Source of the DNA: Candidatus Contendobacter odensis Run_B_J11
GTDB taxonomy: Bacteria; Pseudomonadota; Gammaproteobacteria; Competibacterales; Competibacteraceae
Direction: 5' to 3'
Length of the DNA: 64,000 nt
NCBI RefSeq assembly: GCF_000531125.1
Contig: NZ_CBTK010000024.1
Location: 59,911-123,910, forward strand
How positions within the stretch are numbered: the first letter of the stretch is position 1; every line of letters begins with the position of its first letter. Positions 30,601-38,268 of the stretch are shown here, one piece after another. A model generated the notes under the pieces. That model was not told the DNA's origin. It saw only the letters and a program-made list of their open reading frames with translations, and did not search any database. The translations under genes and the position numbers were made by a program.

Positions 30601-31100
30601 AGGCCCCCGATACCGTGCGAGGTTTCGTTAATCAGCGCTTCCGCTGGATGTTCGGCACCATGCAGGCGGCCTGGAAACACGCCGATGTCCTGTTTCGACC
30701 GCGTTACGGCGCGCTCGGCTTTGTTGCTTTGCCCAACGTCATCATTTTCCAAGTGCTGTTTCCCCTGATTTCGCCGGTGATGGATTTGCTGCTCATTGGC
30801 TCGCTGGCGTCGGCGGCCCTTGATCGCTGGCAACATCCGGCCGGGTATTCCACCGATGCCCTGGGGCGGGTGTTGTTTTATTACGCCCTGTTCGTCACGG
30901 TAGACTACTTGGCTGCGGCGCTGGCCTTCGCCCTGGAACGCAACGAGAATAAATGGCTGCTCATCGGGCTGTTCTGGCAGCGCTTTTTCTATCGCCAACT
31001 GATGTATTACGTGGCGATTAAAAGCACATTGGCATCTCTGCGGGGGGTGCTGGTGGGCTGGGGTACGCTGGAGCGCAAGGCCACTGTCAAGGTCACCTAG
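27642..31100 (+). CDS. GH18-like / NodB polysaccharide deacetylase / processive GT2 fusion
   Basis: This 1152-residue protein has an N-terminal membrane segment (about 30-55), a GH18-like barrel (about 125-440, with GFAGISIDFES near 240), a NodB/CE4 deacetylase domain (about 510-700: TFDDGPDP near 516, HTFTHPN near 569), two hydrophobic segments (about 725-765), a GT2 domain (about 780-1010: PAYNEEKV, DDGS, ALDADT, AEDADLTL, QRFRW) and C-terminal membrane helices. The QxxRW motif marks a processive synthase like PgaC or hyaluronan synthase. Inferred job: making an N-acetylhexosamine polymer, exporting it, and deacetylating or trimming it outside. The fusion order is intact with no frameshift. 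Confidence 0.88.
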   Translation: MSTPNDSPANGQGESPAQPVFFDPSRKRWPRMRLGMVILGLTLSLLLGALVLSILVSPILPALSLPSASIVPHGAHLAPPVPTLSTERALTRRERALRDTEAKLMQEKERSLRHLLTQFPKTNRIPNDQPLTIGFFVNWDDASMSSLKENLDSLDLVIPEWLHLAGEDGSVREDDPNRTAQVVQYIRTRRPDLRIMPLVNNWSGSEWEGAKLGRMLMNPAARARVIEQLVAYADRNGFAGISIDFESIPVKAQPDFRRFIAELYAVLHPKNLQLSINVPASDPAFNYSELARHADYLILMAYDEHWATGTAGPIASLHWFADVLRQRQRDVPAQKMIVAIGNYGYDWIKDSHHAEEMTFEEAVLTAKESEGNIRLDPVSLNPTFDYADDDGHIHHVWLLDAVTAFNQMVIARPIQPRGFALWRLGGEDPSLWQVFGKHGPLDAAQAAQLRDIRFAYGLDYEGQGEILRVTAQPHSGSRDLNFDPKRNLITSEQFTTFPSPYILTRQGSQERKIVLTFDDGPDPQYTPQILDALRQAGVHATFFIIGANAELHPDLLRRTVDEGHEIGNHTFTHPNISVISPTQFELELSATQRLLASVVGRHSLLFRAPYAEDSEPETVDQARPIDRASSLGYLAVGMQIDPDDWQRPGVDEIVRRTVEAAERGDGNVVLLHDAGGDRSQTVQALPKLIEALRGRGFQFVTVADLLNRSRDDVMPLVTPESLWQTWLDGAAFGVLNLAAVIVHWLFLIGIVLGIARLLFIGTLAVYQRWRKRRLTFDPAYSPAVAVVVPAYNEEKVIVQTIASLLACDQPERFEIIVVDDGSRDATYRLVRDTFVDEPRVRVYTKSNGGKPAALNFGWAQTQAEIIVALDADTVFTRDTITKLVRHFANPRVGAVAGNAKVGNRTNLLTCWQALEYITSQNLDRRAFDVLNCITVVPGAVGAWRREAVEQAGGFNDLTLAEDADLTLSIRKRGYAIVYEDEAVALTEAPDTVRGFVNQRFRWMFGTMQAAWKHADVLFRPRYGALGFVALPNVIIFQVLFPLISPVMDLLLIGSLASAALDRWQHPAGYSTDALGRVLFYYALFVTVDYLAAALAFALERNENKWLLIGLFWQRFFYRQLMYYVAIKSTLASLRGVLVGWGTLERKATVKVT

Positions 31101-31246
31101 CAAAGATCAGCATGGATAGCGGTTCAACCGGATATGCCCATGAATTAGAGTACCCGTAGTGCTATACCTTATATAAACCGTATGATTTCGGCGTCTGGGT
31201 AATCCTCCGGGCGCCCTACGATAAAACTGAGGGAAGTAAGCTAAGC
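31101..31246. other. Short spacer before the chemoreceptor gene
   Basis: This 146-base gap shows no coding pattern. GGGA lies upstream of the ATG at 31247. No convincing promoter pair or terminator is visible. Confidence 0.3.
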
Positions 31247-32710
31247 ATGGTCAATCTTTGGTTGGATTTTCTGTACAAGATCACCGGTGGCGGCGAACGC
31301 GTCCTGCTCGATCAGGTTGCAGATCGATTGAAGGGTTGCGATCTTAATTTCGTTGCACCTTCGGATGAGCAGGAAAGTATTCTGGCACGACGGTTGACGG
31401 CCGGCTTTGGGAACCTCTCCGAAGCGATTCGGCAAGCCGTCGCTCTATCGGTGCAGATTGCCGAAGCAGTCCCCCCTATCACCGCTGAAAACGGGGAATT
31501 GGTCACTCAATCCCACGCCCAGTTGGGTGCGCTGACCGAAGTTTTCACGGCGACCCAACGGCTGCTGGAAGGTTTGCGGGGGGCGCGTGACGAACTGCGA
31601 GAAGTGATCGATCTGTCCAAGGAGGCCAACCGTTGCGCACAGGAAGGCGGTAGCGCAGCGCGGGAACTGGCAGAAGCGATGGTGGAGGTAGAGTCGCGTT
31701 CGGCGCGGGCGCATGAGATCGTCGAAGTCATTGACACTGTTGCTTTCCAGACCAACATCCTGTCGATCAATGCCAGCATCGAAGCCGCTCGTGCGGGTGA
31801 ACTTGGGCGGGGTTTCGCGGTGGTCGCGCAGGAAATCCGCCAGCTCGCGGCGCGCACCGCCACCGCAGCACGAGACGTGCGGGTGATCATCGGCGAGACG
31901 AGTACTGCCATGAGCAGTGGCGCCCGTTCCGCTGCGGAAACGCAGCAGGTCCTGACCGGTCTGGGCGAACTGATGGCGCGGGCGGGCGTGGCGATGGAAT
32001 CGGTGGCGAAGCGCGTTACCGGGCAAGGGGAGGAGATTGTCTCCATCGATCATTCGCTCAACCAGGTCTTGACCCTTGGCCGGAATAATCTTGAAAACGC
32101 CGGGAGAATCGCCGAGCGCAGCGAAGCACTCCAACAGGCCACTGACACTCTGCGCGACTGCGTTGGCCTGTTCCGGCTATCCGAAGACCCGTTGCGCGAG
32201 ACCCGGCACGCCGCCGCTTTCGCACTGGCGACCGCCGCAGCTAAAACGGTTGGCGCGGCTTTGGCAACGGCCTTGCGTTCGGGCGCGATCACCGATACCG
32301 CGCTGTTCGCACGGGAGTACCAGCCGATCAGCGGAACCCAGCCACAAAAGTACCACACCGCGTTCGACCGCCTTTGCGACCAACTGCTGCCTTCCATCCA
32401 GGAACCGGCGGCGGTGGCGCAGCCGTGGATCGTGTTCGCCATTTGCGCCAATCGTGATGGCTACGTGCCCACCCACAACCAGCGGTTTGCCCAACCCTTG
32501 ACCGGTGATCCGGCCAAGGATCTGGTTGGCAACCGGACCAAGCGGATTTTCGACGACCGGGTTGGGCACAGCGTGGGTGCCCATACCGATCCTTACCGGC
32601 TACAGGTCTATCGGCGCGATACCGGCGAGATCATGTTTGATTTGTCGGTGCCGATTTTCGTCGGCGCTGAACACTGGGGCGGCTTCCGGATCGGCTACGC
32701 GCTGGCTTGA
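31247..32710 (+). CDS. Soluble methyl-accepting chemotaxis protein with C-terminal sensor
   Basis: The 487-residue protein has no membrane segment. The signalling hairpin tip is intact: [42 protein letters not shown] (about 160-200). The N-terminal 60 residues look like a small regulatory region. After residue 340 a separate globular domain includes [28 protein letters not shown] and [20 protein letters not shown], a pattern common at the C-terminus of cytoplasmic or PilJ-like receptors. The signal is unknown. Its 3' end overlaps the 3' end of the convergent membrane-protein gene by 111 bases. Confidence 0.92.
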   Translation: MVNLWLDFLYKITGGGERVLLDQVADRLKGCDLNFVAPSDEQESILARRLTAGFGNLSEAIRQAVALSVQIAEAVPPITAENGELVTQSHAQLGALTEVFTATQRLLEGLRGARDELREVIDLSKEANRCAQEGGSAARELAEAMVEVESRSARAHEIVEVIDTVAFQTNILSINASIEAARAGELGRGFAVVAQEIRQLAARTATAARDVRVIIGETSTAMSSGARSAAETQQVLTGLGELMARAGVAMESVAKRVTGQGEEIVSIDHSLNQVLTLGRNNLENAGRIAERSEALQQATDTLRDCVGLFRLSEDPLRETRHAAAFALATAAAKTVGAALATALRSGAITDTALFAREYQPISGTQPQKYHTAFDRLCDQLLPSIQEPAAVAQPWIVFAICANRDGYVPTHNQRFAQPLTGDPAKDLVGNRTKRIFDDRVGHSVGAHTDPYRLQVYRRDTGEIMFDLSVPIFVGAEHWGGFRIGYALA

Positions 32711-34141
32711 CGCGGAGGGCGCTGCGTTCCGTGGGGCTACAAACACCGTCAAGATGCAGAACAGAAATGCCGGCACGAAATCCAGAAACACCCGGTTGAT
32801 ACTGGTGTATTGCTCGGCCCAGTACTGAGCATCGGTCATGAAAAACAGGATGAACAACGCCAACAGGCTGGTCACGATAAAGACCAGTTCTACCCGTTGC
32901 CAGCGCGTCGCGCCGCGCCTGACCACCCCAGTCAACGCTACGCTCGCCGCCACCAGCGCCAGATACCAGAGCAGATGCCAGTTCGCCAGCACCAGAAAAT
33001 TCATCATCAACGGATTCCAACGACCCCGATAGCCCAGTGTGAACTGGCCTAGATAGGGCACTTGAATCAGTTCTGGCGTTAATCGAACCTCGCCAAGCCC
33101 CGGAATGTTGAACGCCACCCCACCCGTCAGCCACCCGCCTGCGCCTGCCACTATCGCCAATCCGGCCAACGCCAACAGCCACCTTCCCCGTAGCCGGGCC
33201 GCCAGCAGCATGGGCAGGAACAGCAGCAACCACACCGTGCCTTCGAGCTTGATTAGCGGACAGGCCAGAGCCAGCAGCACGGCCAAGACCACCTGTCGGC
33301 GGTCGCCATTCCGCGCCCATTGCAAAAACGCGATCACGGCCAGGCTGAACACCGCAGCCATCCACAGATCAGCATATCCGGCCAAGGCCACATGGGTATT
33401 CAGTAACGGCAGCGATAGTAGCAGCCAGGTGAAAATCAGCGCGGTCAGCGCCGATGCGCCCCACTGCCGTGCCTGGCCATAAAATCCCAGCCCCAACGCC
33501 AGTACGCACCCTATCCAGGGCAGATTGGCGGCGGTTTCGTTCCAGGCGCCGAACGCCAGCGTCGGCCACAGCGCCAGCAGCGGCACCGTGCAGGGATAGG
33601 TCCAAGCCTCAAGGAGGTAAGCCGAAGCGGTGGTATTCGCCAGCCAGCGCTGCGGATCCACGAACGGGATGAGCTGATGCAACTCCGACCATACCCGTGG
33701 CCGGACGGTCCAGGTAGTCCACGCATCCCACGGATAGAGCGGCCGCCACCACACTTCCAGCGCCAGCCCGGCCAGGCGCACCCCTAGCCAAATCAGTAAC
33801 AGCACAAACAGGATGTGCCGCCACTGCGCATCCACGTCGAAATCTTCCTGTTCATGCAGGATCTGAAGGTTAGCGAGTGAGGCTCGCCACCACATTAACC
33901 CACCACCGGCCAACGCCAGCACGGCCAATATGACCATCGGGCCGACGAAATTCAGCGGCAGACCAAATGTGGCTTGGGCACGCAACAACAAGGTTGTTAC
34001 CAACAGGCCCAGGATGTAGCCGTAACCCAGCGCCAGCGGCCACCCGGGCGTCGCATCGCGCCACAGAACCCGCAGCCAAAGCGCGCCAGCCAGCCAGGGT
34101 AATCCCAACGCCAGTCCCACCCGCCACCACTCCATCGCCAT
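32600..34141 (-). CDS. Polytopic membrane protein, possible GT-C-type glycosyltransferase
   Basis: This 513-residue protein has roughly ten to twelve hydrophobic segments. An early extracytoplasmic loop holds [16 protein letters not shown], whose Asp resembles the catalytic Asp in the first loop of GT-C transferases, but this is only a resemblance. It starts right at the stop of the upstream gene (TAATG overlap) with GGGAGG before it, in a five-gene operon with two GT2 enzymes and an epimerase, so a role in a surface glycan is likely. The last 37 residues are antisense to the chemoreceptor gene. Confidence 0.7.
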   Translation of the reverse strand: MAMEWWRVGLALGLPWLAGALWLRVLWRDATPGWPLALGYGYILGLLVTTLLLRAQATFGLPLNFVGPMVILAVLALAGGGLMWWRASLANLQILHEQEDFDVDAQWRHILFVLLLIWLGVRLAGLALEVWWRPLYPWDAWTTWTVRPRVWSELHQLIPFVDPQRWLANTTASAYLLEAWTYPCTVPLLALWPTLAFGAWNETAANLPWIGCVLALGLGFYGQARQWGASALTALIFTWLLLSLPLLNTHVALAGYADLWMAAVFSLAVIAFLQWARNGDRRQVVLAVLLALACPLIKLEGTVWLLLFLPMLLAARLRGRWLLALAGLAIVAGAGGWLTGGVAFNIPGLGEVRLTPELIQVPYLGQFTLGYRGRWNPLMMNFLVLANWHLLWYLALVAASVALTGVVRRGATRWQRVELVFIVTSLLALFILFFMTDAQYWAEQYTSINRVFLDFVPAFLFCILTVFVAPRNAAPSASSQRVADPEAAPVFSADENRHRQIKHDLAGIAPIDL

Positions 34142-35346
34142 TAACCTCCCTTGACCCGGAACAGCGTGCCCGACGCAGCGGCATACAGCATTTCTGCCGG
34201 TAACTGCACCCCCGCGCTTTCCAGCATTTGGCGTTCGCGGTCGTAGCGCACCTCGTTCAGCGGCGCCAGAATCAGCACATAATCGCCAGCGTGCGCCTCA
34301 CTGTTATGTGGCAGCCGCGACAAACCGGCATAACCGTTATGCGGCAGCAGATGATAACGGGCGCGTCCAGCCAAAAAGCCGCCGGGATCATTGCTGACAA
34401 TGAACAGCCGCGCCGGCTGTTCCGGCAAGCGCTGGCGCACCTCCAGCAAGAACTGATAAAGCTCGCCATCCAGCGCTGCCAACCGCCGCCCCGTTTCATC
34501 CTTGCCGGCGAAGCGCTCTGCCGTTCGTTCCAGTCGTTGGCCTAAATCCCACTGCCAGCGCAAATCCAGCGCCAGCCAGCCGAGCAGGAATAGCGCAGCG
34601 TAGGGCATCCGTGTTCCGGGTGCGCGGCGCTGCGGGTTAAACAGGGCGTATAGCACCGCGCTGAAACCGACCCACAACGCCATCATCAGCACCGGCGGAA
34701 ACAGGGCGTTCAGCGATGCGCCAGCGGTGTAATTGATCGAACGCTGGCTCCAATCCTCGAACGTGGTCCAATCCTCAACCATCTGGCGCAGCAATTGACC
34801 GGTGGTCAGCAGCATCGGTCGCAGTTCCAGCCCACGCACCACTAGCGGTTGTGCCAGCGGCCCACGCACCACTAAACCGATAGCGATGATCCGGCCTTGC
34901 CAGCCCGGTTCCGTGCTTAAATCGAGAGTACCGCCGTCGGATGATCCGGGCGGCAACACCCGTTCTCGAGTGGTGCGCGGATCATCGAGCGTGGCCCAGA
35001 CCAGCCTTATTTCACGGCCTGGTTCCAGTCCACTGATCTGCCAGGAAAGATGGCGATAAAGATTCGCCTGGACTCGCCGGATCGAGCCTCGAACGACTGC
35101 CAACTCCAGCGGGCCGGGCTGGCGAATTTCCAGCCCGGCGGCAGTCGGCGCGCCTTGGCCGCTGGTCAGTTGCAGGCTGGCACCGGTCAATAGCACCGGG
35201 GGCGCCACCTGCGCCAGACCGCCGCTCAGATAAAACAGCAGCAGCGCCAACACCGCCAGCAGAGCGCCGCCTGACACCGCCAGCATCCAAAGTAAACCGT
35301 GCCGCGCCGGGTGACAGGAACTCGGCGATTCCGTTATTCGCGCCAT
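34141..35346 (-). CDS. Membrane-anchored protein of unknown function in a glycan operon
   Basis: About 401 residues. One N-terminal membrane helix (GLLWMLAVSGGALLAVLALLLFYL) is followed by a beta-rich extracytoplasmic part (about 45-200), two more helices (LFPPVLMMALWVGFSAVLYALF and YAALFLLGWLALDL), and a soluble C-terminal part of about 120 residues. I recognise no domain. The ATG at 35346 overlaps the epimerase stop; a TTG at 35367 is an alternative. It is coupled to the polytopic protein downstream, and the two probably act together. Confidence 0.7.
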   Translation of the reverse strand: MARITESPSSCHPARHGLLWMLAVSGGALLAVLALLLFYLSGGLAQVAPPVLLTGASLQLTSGQGAPTAAGLEIRQPGPLELAVVRGSIRRVQANLYRHLSWQISGLEPGREIRLVWATLDDPRTTRERVLPPGSSDGGTLDLSTEPGWQGRIIAIGLVVRGPLAQPLVVRGLELRPMLLTTGQLLRQMVEDWTTFEDWSQRSINYTAGASLNALFPPVLMMALWVGFSAVLYALFNPQRRAPGTRMPYAALFLLGWLALDLRWQWDLGQRLERTAERFAGKDETGRRLAALDGELYQFLLEVRQRLPEQPARLFIVSNDPGGFLAGRARYHLLPHNGYAGLSRLPHNSEAHAGDYVLILAPLNEVRYDRERQMLESAGVQLPAEMLYAAASGTLFRVKGG

Positions 35347-36350
35347 TTCGGTGATTCGGCTTCGCAATAGCGTTGAAAGGTCCAGGCGGGGCGATAACCC
35401 AGTTCCCGACTGATGCGGGCGGCGTCATAACAGGCCCAGCCCAGCAGTTTATCCAAGGCGGCCGCTACTCGCCGCTCCCGGTGTCCGGTCAGCCACCGTG
35501 CACCATCGGCCAGCGTAGCCACGGCGTAAAGGACGTTTGCGGGCACCGACCAACGTGGCACCGAAAGTCCTAACGCTTGACGAATCATGGCGTACAGTTC
35601 CCGGCCCGAATACGGCTGGCCGTCGGTTACGAAATAGCTTTGGCCCGCTGCCGAGGGGTGTGCGACGGCCAGTAGCACCGCCTGCACCACATCGTCCACA
35701 TGCACCAGTGAGCGGCGATTGCCGGTCTCCGGCAGCGGTGGGAACCCGCCGCGTTGCACCGCAGTAATCAACCGCGCCAGATTGCCCTTCATCTCCGGTC
35801 CGTAGACCAGTGCCGGTCGCACATTAACCCCATGCAATCCCGATTCACGGCCAACCGCCAGCACTCGTTCCTCAGCAGCGCGTTTGGCTAGACCGTAGGG
35901 GGTTTCCGGCGGCGCATCCCAACTCTCATCGACACCATGCGGCCCCGGCTCGCCAACCGCCTTGATGCTGCTGAGAAATCCGAAGCGCCGAACCCCGGCC
36001 GCGACCGCTGCATCCAGCAGTTGGCAGGTTCCATGAGCATTGACCGCCCAGTGCTGATCGGCGAAATCAACGCTGCTCCCGGCATCGGCATGAGCAAAAC
36101 CGGCGGCATGGATCACGCTGTCCATCCCGGCACAGGCGCGCGCCAGACTGGCGGCATCCGCCAAATCGCCGACGATAGTTTCCACTCCATGCCAATCGCT
36201 CGGAATCAGGCAGCCTGGTCGAACCAGCACCTGCACCCGCGCGCCGCGCGCCTGCAATGCCGCAACCAAGCGGCGGCCGATGAAGCCGGTTCCACCGGTC
36301 ACCAGCACTGGCCGATGCTGATAAAAATCCGGTGCTACCACCAGCGCCAC
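35334..36350 (-). CDS. NAD-dependent epimerase/dehydratase
   Basis: This 338-residue extended SDR begins with the Rossmann motif VLVTGGTGFIGRRLVAAL, has HAAG for the cofactor, a catalytic Ser-Ser in FGFLSSIKAVG, and YGLAKRAAEE as the YxxxK pair (about residue 151). The substrate is probably a nucleotide sugar, given GT2 genes upstream; a UDP-glucose 4-epimerase-like enzyme is the nearest guess. The true start is near GTG 36350 (or GTG 36341), overlapping the stop of the upstream GT2; the long open frame upstream of it is a shadow. Confidence 0.85.
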   Translation of the reverse strand: MALVVAPDFYQHRPVLVTGGTGFIGRRLVAALQARGARVQVLVRPGCLIPSDWHGVETIVGDLADAASLARACAGMDSVIHAAGFAHADAGSSVDFADQHWAVNAHGTCQLLDAAVAAGVRRFGFLSSIKAVGEPGPHGVDESWDAPPETPYGLAKRAAEERVLAVGRESGLHGVNVRPALVYGPEMKGNLARLITAVQRGGFPPLPETGNRRSLVHVDDVVQAVLLAVAHPSAAGQSYFVTDGQPYSGRELYAMIRQALGLSVPRWSVPANVLYAVATLADGARWLTGHRERRVAAALDKLLGWACYDAARISRELGYRPAWTFQRYCEAESPKWRE

Positions 36351-37150
36351 CCGTACCGGTTGAAGAACAGCATCGCCGCCCGCAGAAAGAGGCCAATATG
36401 GTGAATGCCCTTGCGGGCCGCATGACCGCCGAAGTGAACGATGCGCACCGTCGGCACATAGACGATCCGGCTGACAGTTGCCAGCCGCAGACTCAGATCG
36501 AAATCCTCGAAATACAGGAAATAGTCGGGACTGAATCCTGTTATTCGATTCAGCGCCGCCTGCCGGCAGAGCATGAAACAGCCGCTGGCGATGGGGGGGT
36601 CCCAAAATACCGCGTCACCGGTGCAGTCGCGCAGTTCGTAGCGATCCAGCCGGGTTTGAAACCGTTGTCGCAGCCAGGCAGGGGCGAAGCCGCGCAACGC
36701 CAAATCCAGAACGGTCGGATAGCGCTTGCACAGATACTGGCGCCGACCGGCTTCGTCCCAGGCCGCCGGCGCTACCCATCCGACATCGGGATACACGGTC
36801 AGAAACGCCAGCCCTTCGCTCAGCGCGTTTTCTTCCAGCAGTACGTCAGGGTTAAGAATTAAATGATAATCGCTGTCACGGTTTTGCAGCGCCAAGTTAT
36901 GGCCCGCGCCATAACCGATGTTGCCGTGGCCGCTGAGCAGGTCAACGCGAGCGGGTAGCGCAGCAGCATCCAACATCTGCTGCAATGGCTGACGCCAGGT
37001 AGTTCCAGGGCCGTTGTCCACCAATATCAGCCGGGCTTCGGTCGGCAACTCTAGCCGGCTGGCATGGCGCAACGCCCGCCCGAGATGATCCAGCACCGTG
37101 GCCAGCAGTGCCAAATCGGGCGCATAGGTGACGATGGAAATGATGATCAC
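36335..37150 (-). CDS. GT2 family glycosyltransferase, rhamnosyltransferase-like
   Basis: A GT-A family 2 enzyme of about 271 residues, with ISIVTYAPD at the N-terminus, VDNGPGT, NIGYGAGHNLAL, LNPDV as the DxD equivalent, and YFLYFEDFDLSLR toward the C-terminus. These fit the WbbL/RfbF rhamnosyltransferase group. I place the start at GTG 37150, which overlaps the upstream stop (GTGA) and has GGGGTGG before it; an ATG at 37177 would add nine residues. The acceptor is not known. Confidence 0.87.
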   Translation of the reverse strand: MIIISIVTYAPDLALLATVLDHLGRALRHASRLELPTEARLILVDNGPGTTWRQPLQQMLDAAALPARVDLLSGHGNIGYGAGHNLALQNRDSDYHLILNPDVLLEENALSEGLAFLTVYPDVGWVAPAAWDEAGRRQYLCKRYPTVLDLALRGFAPAWLRQRFQTRLDRYELRDCTGDAVFWDPPIASGCFMLCRQAALNRITGFSPDYFLYFEDFDLSLRLATVSRIVYVPTVRIVHFGGHAARKGIHHIGLFLRAAMLFFNRYGWRWW

Positions 37151-38121
37151 GCGCCACCCCGCCGGCAGAGCGCCCATAAACCATGACTCATCATTTGCCG
37201 CAACGACCAGGATGAGATTCGGCGGCTGGCCTGAATCACCCGCCGTTGTCGCCAGCACCGTGGTAACCCGCGCAGAGCGTCCCACTTGGCCCGCAGCAAA
37301 ATGATGCCTTGGCCGCGCAGGGCGAACCACGCCACCGTGCCCAGATTCAGCAGCAGATGTTGCGGCAGGTAAATCCAGAACAACAGGGCGGGCATATTTT
37401 TGCAGTAAGTCCAAACCAGATTGCGATGACCGTGATAGAGCGAGAAGGAGCTGCGCCGCCCAGTCACTGCCGACCCCACATGAAGAACCACGGCATCCGG
37501 CACATACCGGCAGTGGTAGCCGAGAAGTCGCAGCCGAAATCCCAGATCGATATCCTCGAAATAGCAAAAGTAGTCTTGATCAAAGCCACCGACTTCGAGA
37601 AAGGTCGAGCGGCGGTACAACGCTGCTGCTGCACAGGGGGCAAAAATCTCCCCGTCGGCGCTCGCACCAGCGACCATAATCTGGCCATGATCGCGCCGCC
37701 AGGCCAGCCCGCTAACATGGTAGATGTCACCGGTTCCATCCAGCCGGCCAGGATCGCCGGCGTCCAGCAACCGGGAACCGAAACTGGTGCAGCCGGGATG
37801 AGCCAACGTCGCTGCCAGTAACCGCTCCAGCCAGTCCGGCTTCGGGAAAGCATCGGGGTTGAGCAGCGCCAGCCATTCCACCCCGTCTGCTCGCTGCGCC
37901 GCCAGATTGTTGGCTGCCGCGAAACCCAGGTTACGCTCCAGCCGCACCCATTCCACCTCGGGATAGTCGCGTTCGATCCCATCGGTGGAACCGTCGTGGC
38001 TGGCGTTGTCCACCACCATCACCCGTTGTGGGCGGTGGGTCTGGGCGCGCAGATGACGCAGACACTGACCGAGCAGAGGTCCGCTGTTGAAATTGACAAT
38101 AATCACCGCAATTCCAGCCAT
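37147..38121 (-). CDS. GT2 family glycosyltransferase, rhamnosyltransferase-like
   Basis: This 324-residue enzyme starts MAGIAVIIVNFNSG and carries VVDNASHDGSTDG, NLGFAAANNLAA, LNPDAF (DxD equivalent) and DYFCYFEDIDLGFRLRLLG. That set is characteristic of dTDP-rhamnosyl transferases such as WbbL. A C-terminal hydrophobic patch (about 245-275) could associate with the membrane. It is the first gene of the five-gene minus-strand operon and overlaps the next GT2 by GTGA. Confidence 0.9.
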   Translation of the reverse strand: MAGIAVIIVNFNSGPLLGQCLRHLRAQTHRPQRVMVVDNASHDGSTDGIERDYPEVEWVRLERNLGFAAANNLAAQRADGVEWLALLNPDAFPKPDWLERLLAATLAHPGCTSFGSRLLDAGDPGRLDGTGDIYHVSGLAWRRDHGQIMVAGASADGEIFAPCAAAALYRRSTFLEVGGFDQDYFCYFEDIDLGFRLRLLGYHCRYVPDAVVLHVGSAVTGRRSSFSLYHGHRNLVWTYCKNMPALLFWIYLPQHLLLNLGTVAWFALRGQGIILLRAKWDALRGLPRCWRQRRVIQASRRISSWSLRQMMSHGLWALCRRGGA

Positions 38122-38268
38122 TCTGTCCTATTCCACGTATAGCTGGTTCCGGGCCAGACCGGTATAAGTTTCCATTCAAGTTTCATACGGTGCGGCGGTG
38201 CCCTAGAATAGCCGCCCGGTTATTACTTGGCACCTGTTACCCTTCCACGATGGCTCTGAATAGCGAGC
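38122..38268. promoter_or_regulatory. Divergent promoter region of the glycan genes
   Basis: The 147-base spacer separates the minus-strand GT2 operon from the plus-strand RgpF-HAD gene and must carry promoters for both. I see no consensus -35/-10 pair and no operator-like palindrome. Confidence 0.4.
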
